From positions 659,198-723,197 of the forward strand of contig VYZI01000127.1 in assembly GCA_013397695.1 (NCBI GenBank): a stretch of 64,000 nt of DNA. The letters run 5' to 3'. A program made the translations under genes and the position numbers. Within the stretch, counting starts at the first letter, position 1, and the number at the start of each line of letters is the position of its first letter. The notes beneath the pieces were generated by a model that made no database searches, had not been told where the DNA came from, and saw nothing but the letters and a program-made list of their open reading frames with translations. Below are positions 55,501-61,300 of this stretch, piece after piece. This DNA comes from Centropus unirufus. Taxonomy: Eukaryota; Chordata; Aves; Cuculiformes; Centropidae.

Positions 55501-58399
55501 GATCAGAAAGCTAATATCATGACAAATTTTAAAAATGAGTACACAGGAGGTTCTTCAGCTGCACGGGTTTTTTCAATAATATTTTTCTTATGAGAAAGAA
55601 AAAGAGTGCAAGGTCAGATTCTAAAACACTGAACAATAGTCTAATCAATAAAACTAGTAATTCTTAAACTTTAATTTACAATAATTAAATGTGGTGTGGG
55701 GGCAGAATATACTAGAATAAATAGGTAATTTATTTTTTCTGAAGTTACCAAAGCTTCATTCATCTTTTAGGGCTACGATTCTGTAATGGTACTCAAATCT
55801 AATTCTGCCGAAAAACCCATTAGTTATGCCCTTACTGCAGTGAGCTTCATCCCAAAGGAAAAAAAAAAACGAACAAACCCTCTACTGATTACATTCTCCT
55901 TGTTGGACTGAAACCTCAAGTGTCAAGGATACAAGCTTATAACTAGAATGCAATTAAAACATTCAAACCACTGCTAAGACAACAGTATTATTTCCTCTGC
56001 CTTCAGTTTCTGCTGCATATGTGGAACAAGTCTGTCGTGGAACAAGTCTATTGTTGTACCTTAAGTCTTGCAATCATGACAATGTGGGATTGCTGCCACC
56101 TAGAGAAGACATACTAACGTCTTACCTCCTTGCTTTCTATGAATTCCTCGCTGTGAACCAAAGTTATGCATTCTATGCTGCTTTTGCATGCACCTCGTAA
56201 CAGATGTCCCAAAGTGGACTGCCTGCAAATTTACATTAATAACCAAGAAAGAATTTTTGACCATTTAGTTCATGGGTCAAGTTGTTCTTTGTGATTTCCA
56301 CGTCACAAGACAAAAATTGTTGGCTTGCGAGGATGTCAAGAATGTGTACTATAAAACTTATGTAAAGATAAGAGGTGAACCTTATTTCTATCTCAAGAGA
56401 AGGAAAATGTAAGACTAACATGTATCTCTTTCTTATGTGTTTCAGTTGAGTTGACTTTTCTGAAGTATCTTGTTGTAGTACAGGACAGTTGGTTTTAAAC
56501 AATTCAATATAATCACTAGATGCTGTCTCTTAAATGAGACTACGTCAGTTAGACCTCAAATTCCCTAAAATCTGCTGCCCTGGACCCTGGATTAGCTAAA
56601 CTGAAGATGAAGTACACAGTATTCTATATAAATACACCACATAAGTATTTCAAAGTTGTGAAACAGTAACACTTAAGAGCCTTATAAAGGCTATTTAATT
56701 TCCATCCCCCTATTTCCGCACTCATTATGATTAGAGTTTTTCATAACATCTTAATTTTCACTATCATAAGTGAAGTTCCTATATTTTGTTTTCAAGAGTC
56801 TTTACAAGTAAGCATTCATCTGTTTCCAAATGCCTCAGATTACAAGATGTATTCAATTATTCCACTAATGTGCTCTACAGTCATGCCTATATTTTGCTTT
56901 ATATTGTTTTCAGAGCCTAAAACTGTAATTTAGTCTTCCTTTATGCTTTCAACATTGTCCTCATCTACTTAATCCTTCCTTAAAAAGCAGTGGCTTTTAT
57001 ACTTTAAAAATAAGTAGTCTTGTTTAGAAAATTATGTATTGTATAGTTTTTAAACACATCTTACCTTTCCTTCATCCATTGGATTGTCACTAATGTGGAC
57101 AATAGGTCCTGGGTGAGATTTGGATGACCTAAACAAGAAATGCTTGCATTTAATTAAAAGAAAAACCAAAAATCCCCTGACCAAAACTGCATCTCAAAAC
57201 GATTGCAAGTAATACAGCATCTGCAGATACAGACTCCATATAAGCAAGCTACTGGCATTGCCCATAGTGGAGTCATTTTTATCTTCAAGCCCATAATTTC
57301 TGTCTATTTTTGGGCAGTTAGTTTGTCTTTTTATTAGTAGGAAAGACCAACTAACTGCATATTCACAACACAAAAACAAATAGCCAATAGCCATTTTTGC
57401 TTATTCACAAGCTATTTAGCTTTATGATCATTATCTTAATGTTTGCTGTTATGGAATTTACACAGTTGGATAAAACTGTCTATTTTTATGCTGGAAAAAG
57501 GTCTTGCCATTTTTCATAAACTGCCCAAGCTGGGAACTGTCAAAATAGAGAGTCAATATTTTATGCCTTCTTGCTATTGAAGAAGATGGACTAATGAAGA
57601 TCTGTTCCAACAGCCTTGGAAAGTGACAGACTTCAGGTATGTTTTGAAGACATAACATTCTGGGAACAAAATAACGACACAGGAACAGCAGCACATGAGT
57701 ATGTCTTCACCCACAAAAAAGTATTTGCATACACAAAGTTACAGAAGAAGGAGCAATGACAACAGCTGCAAAAATATAATTTGCTGTTAGAATAGCCTTA
57801 TTAAAATCTGCATTTTCAGCCACTAAATTAGCCTCAGCAAACATCAGTCTCTTAAAATGTATGTCTTTATACTTCCGGCTTTAACCCAAAACTGTAGTAG
57901 TGATATGCCTGCCCAATTATCAGCCACATCATATCTTAACATACATTATTTTTCTAGTTCTTTATCACCACAGATGATGATTTTCTGGTCTATTTTCATA
58001 TTATCTATTGTTACGACAATTTCAGGCACTACAATGCAATAGTGTTATGGGTAGAAATATGTATTAACATTAATATTTCACATTTAAGAGAATAAAAAGT
58101 ATTCACATGACTACTTGTGTATTTTGACCATGTATTTGGTACAGTGAGACTAATATGGAAGCCACTCTAGGCAATCAACTACATTTCTGCACTTGATGTA
58201 AGTAACATCTGGGACGTTTCTGCTCCCCCCGTATTGTCAACAGACAATACGTCATTATACTCACAGTTCAATGGCTTTATTCCACATGATGACATAGCCT
58301 GAGAGAGTAAATGATTCCACATTGACAATGTGAATGTTTCCTCTTTCTGTGCCCACATATAGCCATTTACTTTGGAAAGGCAGATGACAAAATGTTATC
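1223..58399 (-). CDS. STXBP5: STXBP5 (tomosyn-1), central part, 20 exons, both ends outside window
   Basis: Tomosyn is a cytosolic, membrane-associated regulator that binds syntaxin and SNAP25 and limits SNARE-driven vesicle fusion. Twenty minus-strand exons join in phase into about 828 codons with no stop or frameshift, and every intron is GT-AG. Recognisable stretches include FESGTVVLWDLKSKK, WHHEGKQFICSHSDGTLTIW, ILSGGLSYDTVGRRPCL, DEDPYAIQIISWCPESRM, KTKSRKFSKMVANDI and RRPVSVSPSSSQEISENQYA. The order is two WD40-type beta-propellers of the Lgl/Sro7 family, a Ser-rich loop, and the hypervariable linker inserted in the second propeller. Residue numbers in the exon entries are estimates made by aligning to remembered human numbering. 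Missing here are the first ~144 residues (beyond 64,000) and the last ~180 with the R-SNARE-like motif (before position 1). The paralogue STXBP5L is the alternative, but the Ser-rich loop and linker wording fit STXBP5 better. The gene looks intact and functional. Confidence 0.92.
1593..3100 (-). other. STXBP5: STXBP5 intron, 1,508 nt
   Basis: Contains an A/C-rich low-complexity tract at about 2,743-2,790. Nothing else recognised. Confidence 0.7.
3101..3340 (-). CDS. STXBP5: STXBP5 exon, about residues 769-848
   Basis: 240 nt. It encodes VKDNSFSRSRSSSVTSIDKE, SREAISALHFCETFTRKADT, SPSPCLWVGTTLGTVLVIVL, NLPPGGDQRLLQPVIVSPS and split Gly. The Arg/Ser-rich RSRSSSVTS segment is the end of the linker and looks like a phosphorylation cluster; FCETF...PCLWVGTTLGTVL is the blade that resumes the second propeller. 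Acceptor ttattttcag, donor AGTG|GTATGT. Confidence 0.96.
5262..5318. repeat. Two-copy tandem duplication, 28-nt unit
   Basis: The unit begins GAAAGAATGAGTTCATGG and ends in a purine-only AAGAAGAGA tail. The second copy starts at 5,290 and carries one extra G. Purine-rich on the plus strand. Confidence 0.85.
6180..6440 (+). mobile_element. Probable CR1 3' end, sense orientation
   Basis: The segment AATGGATTAAAGGATCTCCG followed by AGGGCTCCTTCCAACTTCG (about 6,391-6,430) matches the CR1 3' tail pattern (GATGATCTCC...GGTCCCTTCCAAC). Upstream sequence such as GGGACAAGAAAAGG fits loosely. No octamer tail is obvious. The 5' limit is uncertain. Confidence 0.45.
7419..7469 (-). CDS. STXBP5: STXBP5 linker exon, about residues 752-768
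   Basis: 51 nt, same phase as the other linker exons. It encodes (A)KMSRKLSLPTELKPEL plus split Asp. Human reads LPTDLKPDLD, so two Asp-to-Glu changes. Acceptor cacttttcag, donor TTAG|GTAAGT. Because the previous three linker exons share its phase, it can join directly to the exons at 18.4 or 25.8 kb without altering the frame. Confidence 0.93.
9302..9363. repeat. Imperfect tandem repeat, 18-nt period
   Basis: TAGGTAATAACAAG occurs at 9,324-9,337 and 9,342-9,355, preceded by a diverged copy (AGGTAATAAGTAACAAG at 9,302-9,318). Confidence 0.75.
13706..13739. repeat. 34-nt inverted repeat (hairpin)
   Basis: AGTCATATGG at 13,709-13,718 and its exact reverse complement CCATATGACT at 13,727-13,736 around an 8-nt loop. 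The stem extends three further positions, one of them a wobble. Confidence 0.8.
14082..14129 (-). CDS. STXBP5: STXBP5 linker cassette exon, about residues 736-751
   Basis: 48 nt (2 bases + 15 codons + 1 base). It encodes (V)KTKSRKFSKMVANDI plus split Ala. Strongly basic and identical to mammalian tomosyn-1 as I recall it. Acceptor attatttgcag, donor ATAG|GTAGGA. This conserved basic peptide contrasts with its variable neighbour. In the mammalian m/s forms the corresponding block is spliced out. Confidence 0.93.
14130..14223 (-). other. STXBP5: Very short STXBP5 intron, 94 nt
   Basis: Only 94 nt separate two cassette exons. It contains A-runs as seen on the plus strand (poly-U in the transcript), ending ...ttatttgcag. 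Near the lower size limit for efficient vertebrate splicing, so the flanking pair is likely included or skipped together. Confidence 0.88.
14224..14283 (-). CDS. STXBP5: STXBP5 linker cassette exon, about residues 716-735
   Basis: 60 nt, phase-matched (2 bases + 19 codons + 1 base). It encodes (G)SGSPNNSDDDQKMNNFIEK plus split Val. An acidic Ser/Asp cluster followed by an amphipathic piece. Human reads GSSSPHNSDDEQK, so several small changes. Acceptor ctcttag, donor AAGG|GTACAG, weaker than its neighbours at +3 to +6, consistent with an optional exon. In mammals this block is missing from short tomosyn isoforms. Confidence 0.92.
14284..18399 (-). other. STXBP5: STXBP5 intron, 4,116 nt, carrying a mariner copy
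   Basis: The mariner element at 16,234-17,264 occupies a quarter of this intron. Also present are a T12 plus (TTTG) tract near 14,610-14,632 and an A12 tract near 14,790. No further exon seen. Confidence 0.75.
16234..17264 (+). mobile_element. mariner (Tc1/mariner) DNA transposon, Hsmar1-like, internally deleted
   Basis: The left end reads TTAGGTTGGTGCCAAAATAA. The right end is its imperfect inverse (TTTTTACACCAACCTAA). A TA duplication flanks both sides (16,232-16,233 and 17,265-17,266), as expected for mariner. Between them, plus-strand frames resemble mariner transposase in order: a linker resembling the family's DNDQLRAIVEADP segment (here DDNQLRSTVEAEPC, 16,594-16,635), then a degraded stretch around the first catalytic Asp (FLDCIIPCDGE, about 16,830-16,865), then LDQGKAPKH, and finally C-terminal pieces (RTPELHATRK, TTSKLMVKN). 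Several stops and frameshifts interrupt it, and the segment that would hold the other two catalytic Asp residues is missing, so it is shorter than a typical ~1.3-kb element. It cannot encode a working transposase. Avian Galluhop/Mariner1_GG is a plausible family. Confidence 0.88.
18400..18465 (-). CDS. STXBP5: STXBP5 linker exon, about residues 694-715
   Basis: 66 nt, multiple of three, entering and leaving after the first codon base. It encodes (A)GLCDINEGTVVPEDRCKSPTS plus split Gly. It is acidic, then a Cys/Lys/Ser/Pro segment. Human has CDISEGT, a single Asn/Ser difference. Acceptor gtgttccag, donor TCAG|GTAATC. In mammals this part is present in all common isoforms, but the phase would allow skipping. 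Confidence 0.93.
18466..25691 (-). other. STXBP5: STXBP5 intron, 7,226 nt
   Basis: Large intron leading into the alternatively spliced linker. It contains a near-perfect 36-nt hairpin (23,688-23,723), a microexon-like segment with strong splice signals (24,827-24,846), a 15-nt T run (about 18,590-18,604) and otherwise unique A+T-rich sequence. Confidence 0.7.
23688..23723. repeat. Near-perfect 36-nt inverted repeat (hairpin)
   Basis: ATTATTACTACTATTC, GTAA loop, GAGTAGTAGTAATAAT: 16 paired positions with one mismatch (a G-U wobble on the plus-strand RNA). Confidence 0.85.
25692..25843 (-). CDS. STXBP5: STXBP5 exon, about residues 643-693
   Basis: 152 nt; A completes Leu, then VVFGNCNGIAMVDYLQKTVL, LNLGTIELYGSNDPYRREPR and SPRKTRQPSG plus split Ala. 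It ends at the mouth of the hypervariable linker, with a basic Arg/Ser/Pro-rich tail. It finishes with one base of the next codon (GGAG|GTGAGT), the phase shared by all four linker exons that follow. Confidence 0.95.
25844..26322 (-). other. STXBP5: STXBP5 intron, 479 nt
   Basis: Short intron with no recognisable internal feature. Confidence 0.75.
26323..26448 (-). CDS. STXBP5: STXBP5 exon, about residues 600-642
   Basis: 126 nt; the first A completes Lys, then VKNSPLKQSPGYQTELVIQL and VWVSGEPPQQITSLAVNSAY and G plus split Leu. This begins the C-terminal propeller, and the SPLKQSPGYQTELVIQLVWV string is diagnostic of tomosyns. Human has VGGEPP and ALNSSYG, so there are three or four changes. 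Acceptor actttgcag, donor GACT|GTAAGT. Confidence 0.95.
26449..28147 (-). other. STXBP5: STXBP5 intron, 1,699 nt
   Basis: Nothing supported beyond A+T-rich intronic sequence. A 70-codon minus-strand open frame (27,733-27,945) has no recognisable homology and no splice context. Confidence 0.7.
28148..28326 (-). CDS. STXBP5: STXBP5 exon, about residues 542-600, with Pro/Ser-rich loop
   Basis: 179 nt starting ATG in phase 0 (an internal Met, not a start). It encodes MLEVRLLYEINDIESPDGEQ, VPPLPTPGTGSNPQSIVPQS, HPSTSSSSSDGLRDNVPCL and AA of Lys. The Pro-rich then poly-Ser loop projects from the propeller and varies most among species. The poly-Ser plus DGLRDNVPCLK ending is what I rely on to prefer STXBP5 over STXBP5L. 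Acceptor tttaacag, donor TTAAA|GTAAGT. Confidence 0.95.
28327..29846 (-). other. STXBP5: STXBP5 intron, 1,520 nt
   Basis: An A-rich, A/C low-complexity tract spans about 29,008-29,078. Otherwise no repeat family, RNA or additional exon that I can identify. Confidence 0.7.
29008..29078. repeat. A-rich low-complexity tract
   Basis: A16 followed by repeated A-runs broken by C or CAC. Similar A/C tracts occur at about 2,743-2,790 and 46,395-46,430, and their complements at 40,890-40,920 and 42,970-43,014. Confidence 0.8.
29847..30067 (-). CDS. STXBP5: STXBP5 exon, about residues 468-541
   Basis: 221 nt. It encodes TLQVLYKLKTAKVFEKSRNK, DDRPNTDIVDEDPYAIQIIS, WCPESRMLCIAGVSAHVIIY and RFSKQEVTTEVIP. 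A long blade with the tomosyn-specific acidic loop and the ISWCPESRMLCIAG strand. Human has KTSKVF and EVITEV, so the differences are conservative. Acceptor ttgttccag, donor CCG|GTAATT. Confidence 0.96.
30068..32086 (-). other. STXBP5: STXBP5 intron, 2,019 nt
   Basis: A C-rich (G-rich in the transcript) segment lies at about 31,165-31,325. A 27-nt-period direct duplication lies 45-89 nt upstream of the next acceptor (30,112-30,156). No transposon recognised. Confidence 0.7.
30112..30156. repeat. Direct duplication, 27-nt period, near a splice acceptor
   Basis: TTAATTTTTCTGATTCAG at 30,112-30,129 recurs as TTAATTTTTCTGATTTAG at 30,139-30,156. On the transcript strand this is 45-89 nt upstream of the exon starting at 30,067. 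Confidence 0.8.
32087..32127 (-). CDS. STXBP5: STXBP5 small exon, about residues 454-468
   Basis: Only 41 nt: G completes Gly, then HADGSIKFWDASA plus the first base of an Ile codon. The GHADGS-FWDAS string is a canonical WD40 repeat core. Acceptor atttcatag, donor CAA|GTAAGT. The adjoining exon begins TAACG and restores the Ile codon exactly. Confidence 0.95.
32128..32837 (-). other. STXBP5: STXBP5 intron, 710 nt
   Basis: A+T-rich; no repeat or additional exon recognised. Confidence 0.75.
32838..32905 (-). CDS. STXBP5: STXBP5 exon, about residues 432-454
   Basis: 68 nt, phase 0 start. It encodes EWPISGGNWGLITQSYPEII and IT plus split Gly. This is the start of the WD40-like blade that continues HADGS in the next exon. 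Differences from human (SGGNWGLIT versus NGGNWGLGA) cluster in a loop. Acceptor atctttcag, donor CAGG|GTAAGT. Confidence 0.95.
32906..33310 (-). other. STXBP5: STXBP5 intron, 405 nt
   Basis: Short intron. An A-rich run at about 33,039-33,050 is the only irregularity. Confidence 0.75.
33311..33458 (-). CDS. STXBP5: STXBP5 exon, about residues 382-431
   Basis: 148 nt; G completes Gly, then YPIFENPYPLTIHESPVTCC, EYFADCPVDLIPALYSVGAR and QKRQGYSKK. It ends in phase 0 at AAG|GTACAA. The CC-EYF-DCP motif and the basic RQKRQGYSKK loop are characteristic of tomosyns and absent from Lgl proteins, which supports the family call. Confidence 0.96.
33459..35567 (-). other. STXBP5: STXBP5 intron, 2,109 nt
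   Basis: About 34,560-34,960 has minus-strand open stretches in shifted frames ending near an AATAAA; I treat it as a possible decayed retrocopy (see findings). The rest shows nothing recognisable. Confidence 0.65.
35568..35640 (-). CDS. STXBP5: STXBP5 exon, about residues 358-382
   Basis: 73 nt; AC completes Asp, then FQEPYAVVVLLEKDLVLIDL and AQN plus split Gly. Two hydrophobic beta strands of a blade. Acceptor ttgttttcag, donor ATGG|GTAAGA. No change from the mammalian sequence as I recall it. Confidence 0.95.
35641..36705 (-). other. STXBP5: STXBP5 intron, 1,065 nt
   Basis: The last ~110 nt before the next acceptor (about 35,650-35,760) look like part of an old interspersed repeat; otherwise nothing recognised. 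Confidence 0.65.
36706..36860 (-). CDS. STXBP5: STXBP5 exon, about residues 306-358 (Lgl-family core)
   Basis: 155 nt. It encodes EPFIILSGGLSYDTVGRRPC followed by LTVMHGKSTAVLEMDYSIVD and FLTLCETPYPN plus a split Asp. This is one of the most conserved segments of tomosyn and identical, as far as I recall, to the mammalian protein. It corresponds to the region Pfam calls LLGL. Acceptor ttatttcag, donor AATG|GTAGGC. Confidence 0.96.
36861..42693 (-). other. STXBP5: STXBP5 intron, 5,833 nt
   Basis: Contains an L3/CR1-like antisense remnant (38,436-38,500) beside a C10 run (about 38,504-38,513), an 18-nt T run near 38,731-38,748, and T/G-rich tracts near 40,890-40,920 and 41,255-41,300. No further exon. 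Confidence 0.7.
38436..38500 (-). mobile_element. L3/CR1-like 3' remnant, antisense on the plus strand
   Basis: The plus strand reads GGGTCCACAGAGTTCAATAT then CCTGCCTCCAACAGTAGCCA. This resembles the antisense 3' end of L3/CR1 elements (AGTATCCTGTCTCCAACAGTGGCC type). Short and old. Confidence 0.45.
42694..42772 (-). CDS. STXBP5: STXBP5 exon, about residues 280-306
   Basis: 79 nt; GA completes Gly, then KQLKDGKKPEPCKPILKVEY and KTTRAG. Lysine-rich surface loop followed by a beta strand entering the Lgl-family core. Human has VEFKTTRSG at the end, so Tyr and Ala are differences. Acceptor cattgtag, donor CTGG|GTAAGG. Confidence 0.95.
42773..44217 (-). other. STXBP5: STXBP5 intron, 1,445 nt
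   Basis: Holds a T/G-rich low-complexity tract at about 42,970-43,014, the complement of the A/C-rich tracts seen elsewhere in these introns. Nothing else recognised. Confidence 0.7.
44218..44341 (-). CDS. STXBP5: STXBP5 exon, about residues 239-280 (WD40 blade)
   Basis: 124 nt, phase 0 start, ending with the first base of a Gly codon. It encodes AIHSVAWHHEGKQFICSHSD then GTLTIWNVKSPTKPFQTITP and H plus split G. The AW/C-SHSDGTLTIWN pattern is a complete WD40 repeat. Substitutions against human are in the outer loop (KSPTKPF for RSPAKPV). Donor ACG|GTAAGG; the in-frame downstream GTAAG|GTG is not used because the next exon begins GA and completes the Gly. Confidence 0.96.
49412..49633 (-). 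mobile_element. CR1 LINE 3' end, antisense on the plus strand
   Basis: The plus strand shows the hallmark antisense CR1 sequence: ACTAGGTTGGAAAAGACCTC, then GATCATGGAGTCCAACTT, then CTCCCTGGGCAGCCTGTTCC, then CAGTGAAAAACTTCTTCCC. The element is therefore inserted with its 3' terminus at the low coordinate and reads on the minus strand, the same direction as STXBP5. It is 5'-truncated, about 220 nt, moderately diverged. It is good evidence for an avian or other sauropsid host. Confidence 0.9.
52440..53420 (+). mobile_element. Old, diverged CR1-like LINE fragment (reverse-transcriptase region)
   Basis: Several stretches follow the order of sauropsid CR1 ORF2 on the plus strand: CTTTTTGCAAAATGAAACCA, then GTTAACAAGCATGTGGCTAA, then CTCTCAAAGGAAACTAAAAC, then GACCCTCAGAGG near 52,800, and TATAAATCCATCACATCCAC with CATCCTGAATAC near 53,140-53,175. 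All frames carry many stops. The limits are approximate. Identification is from remembered CR1 consensus, so a repeat-library search should set the edges. Confidence 0.55.
54034..54117 (-). CDS. STXBP5: STXBP5 exon, about residues 211-238 (WD40 blade)
   Basis: 84 nt, exactly 28 codons, phase 0 at both ends. It encodes LLIGFESGTVVLWDLKSKKA then DYRYTHDE. This is a textbook WD40 d-strand ending in LWDL. Human tomosyn has Tyr where this sequence has His near the end (RYTYDE). The acceptor is ttattattgcag and the donor is GAG|GTAACA. Because it is symmetric it could be skipped without a frameshift, but that would remove half a blade. Confidence 0.96.
54118..57064 (-). other. STXBP5: STXBP5 intron, 2,947 nt
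   Basis: A+T-rich intron. I saw no transposon, tandem array or additional exon that I could support. Confidence 0.7.
57065..57128 (-). CDS. STXBP5: STXBP5 exon, about residues 190-210
   Basis: 64 nt. The first base completes the Leu codon of the previous exon, then SSKSHPGPIVHISDNPMDEG and K follow in frame. The exon ends in phase 0 (GGAAAG|GTAAGA type donor). It is the connector between two WD40 blades; the HPGPIVHI strand is near-identical to mammalian tomosyn, where the fifth residue of that strand region is Val rather than Ile. Confidence 0.94.
57129..58264 (-). other. STXBP5: STXBP5 intron, 1,136 nt
   Basis: Ordinary A+T-rich intron apart from the short hairpin at its 5' end (58,230-58,251). 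No repeat family or extra exon recognised. Confidence 0.75.
58230..58251. repeat. Perfect 9-bp inverted repeat next to a splice donor
   Basis: CGTATTGTC, AACA loop, GACAATACG. It begins 13 nt inside the intron downstream of the exon 58,265-58,399. Confidence 0.85.
58265..58399 (-). CDS. STXBP5: STXBP5 exon, about residues 145-189
   Basis: 135 nt beginning with the last base of an Arg codon and ending with CT of a Leu codon. It encodes ITFCHLPFQSKWLYVGTERG followed by NIHIVNVESFTLSGYVIMWN and KAIEL. This is an N-terminal propeller blade in which the peptide continues into the outer strand. The acceptor is tttctctttcag and the donor is CT|GTGAGT. A 9-bp perfect hairpin sits in the intron 13 nt past the donor boundary (58,230-58,251). 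This is the 5'-most exon visible. Confidence 0.95.
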
Positions 58400-61300
58400 C
58401 TGAAAGAGAACGCCACGAAGAAAGGAATTAAGCGAAGGTCTGTTAGATATTCCTAAACTTTAAGATCTACATTGACAAAAGTAGAAAAAAGGCAATAAGC
58501 AAACAGGAAGGAAATCTGCTCAAGATTGCTGTCATTTTAAACTTAAAACACAATAGCCCTATGTTATTATCTATGAATCGCTCTTTGAAACCTACCTCAT
58601 TTCAACAACGAATTTTTAAAAGTTTTTATGCAGATAAAGCTGTTTTTAAGCAAGGAGAGAAAGGCAGAAAATAAAGCACGAGGAATAAGTTTACACGTAA
58701 CCCAAGATACCTCCTAAAAAGCAAAACTAAAACCAAACCTAAACAATTATATAAGTAATTTTAACAGTAGATGGATTTTTGTGGTTAATATTTTGGTTAA
58801 ACCACATTTTAATTTTCTGCTTTATAGTTTTCTCTTCTGCCAGAAGGAAATACCTGAACAAAACCCCAAAAGCCAACAACTGTTTGTACCAGCAGAGAAC
58901 TCTTCTTCAGCCATAACTCCAGAGCAAATCTTAGTATTTGAAAATGTGGCTATTTCCCTCTTCTGGGATCCTGCTTACTGTTTACTATTTCTTCAAAATA
59001 GGTCAGTAGGAACTTGAGTATCTGAGATTTTTCTACACAACAGAAATGCAAACTGGAAATTACAGTCTAGAAACTTTCTGGAAAACTGTAAACTCTAAAC
59101 TATTTTAATCTGACAGGTTCCAATAGTTAAAGTAACTACTCGGACTACATAAACCTTGGGCTTTCAGAAATGTTTCAGTGATAAAGTAAAATAATAATTC
59201 AATGGAAATTTGTTCTGTCAGATCTAATCTTTAGCTGTACAGAATTTTTGTTCTTGTTTTCTCCCTCCCTGTTGGTCTCCCTTCTTGCCAAATCCATGCA
59301 TCACTTCACAAGCCTGTTAATAATAATTTATGCAAAGAACAGCTTCGGATCCTTTGCATTAGATGCTGTACATACTCACTTCAGCTGGAAAGTGAAGGCT
59401 CATAGCAGCAATGAGAAAATTGCTAATGGTTGAAAAGTTGATTTGTTTTACAGGTTTCAAAAGTTAAGGCTTCAGTTATATTAATACCTGTATCGAAAGG
59501 GTACCACCTTATTTTTCATATCTCTAATTTCTTTCTATTAGGGAATGCAGTTCATTCAAGCAAATCTTTCACTTATCTATTTTCTAACTTCCTCAATTTT
59601 TTGTGCTTGAATAGGTAAGTCAAAAGACTGTACTATTTTTCATTGATGTTTCACAGAAAAAATTAAAATATACACGATTTAAAATGTTCTGGCAACTCAT
59701 TGAACTCGGAGGTTACAAGATTTTTACTGACAGTGATTCGCAAACACCACAGGTTCAGGATTTGAGTTTCCCCAACATCTGTGAAAATATATTTTATTGG
59801 AAGCTAAACCACATACATCTGTACACACACTTCCTAGGCAGACCCCAAAACCTTACTGTCCAGCACAGAATGTTCCCACTAAAAGCAGGTCATGGGGAAG
59901 GGAAAGAGACACAGCATGAAAACATAAACCCTCAGCACGCTGCAACACCACAGCTTCTTTTGTGCCAGAAGCAGCTGGCAGCCAGATAAGTTGGATCTAA
60001 AACCGTGGCCTAGCAGCCAGAAATAGTATTCGGAAGCAGGGTCATGGGCCTATTTATCTTGATCTGTGAGTTAATATAGTCAGTTACATTTGTCCAACAC
60101 TAATTACAAAAAACAATCTACGCCATTTAAAGATGGGCAAAAATGTAAGCTGGGGCGGCACCTTTGATTGCTACGGCAAAAGGGCAACACTTGAAATATC
60201 CATCTCCTTGAGACTTTTGATACTCCTCTTGACTATGCAATTATATTCAATTTACTCTCTCTCTGTGCGAGGGAGATTAATCTTGACAAGAGTTAGCAAG
60301 TAATGCAATGATTCCACATCAAGAGTAAATTGGAGTTCAACAAGTAATGTCTCAAAATGCTTAGAAACTCTCAAAGGTTGAAGGCTTAAAATTCTTAGGT
60401 TAGATACACACACAACAAGGTTCTTAACCTCGCCTTCAAAGTGTGCTTTTAGCAGTCTTCTCCAAACTGAAGGCTTGTATGATTCATATAACCTGATAAA
60501 TATTCTTAGAGACTCTATGGTTCACAGAACAACTGATCATTAGTTAAATCCAGAAGGAATTTCTCATGCTGATTCTATCATGAAAGAATCACAACTTCAC
60601 TTTGAATGTGGTAAAATGTTACTCCATTCGCAAATTCAACTTTATTTGTTATTTCTTAATAGAAAAAGTATGTCAGCTTTCATAAAATTAATTCTATTTT
60701 CATCTAACATGATAAATTAGAGAACTGCATTTATTTTAGCAATTTACAAAGTAACATTTCCAACATTAAAGCCCATGTGCTGACCTTATCTCTGCAGTAA
60801 TTAAGGTTTCACCTTGAATGATGTTGATTTTAAACAACATTGGAAATGTTACTGTCCTCTTAAAAACAAAAAAATCAGCAAAACTATGAGCATCTACAGG
60901 GCCAGTGATGACACATTACCATGTCAACATACAGGCTACATTTGATGGCCTGCTTGCTCTGTTGAAAATTGAACTCGGGATTAAAGGGATTCAGACTTGT
61001 TTTGGAGGATGGAAACAAAAGGTCAGGAGCCTTGTTTTGGTGAGGCAATACTTTGTCAAGGACAGTGTGCATGTTTTTCTGAGAAATGCAGATTTCTGTC
61101 AGAAACCTAGCTTTCTGCCATCACAACACTAAAATAATGTATTCCCATCCATAACATTTTAAGATCAAGAGAAGTAGAAATTGCCATATAATGCTCTGGC
61201 CTTTTCTACAACTCAGGTAATTCTTCCCCATCTTTCCCTTCCCACAAATGGATACACAGATAAATGCAGAAAATATAATCAATGGTTTGGGACAGTTCAA

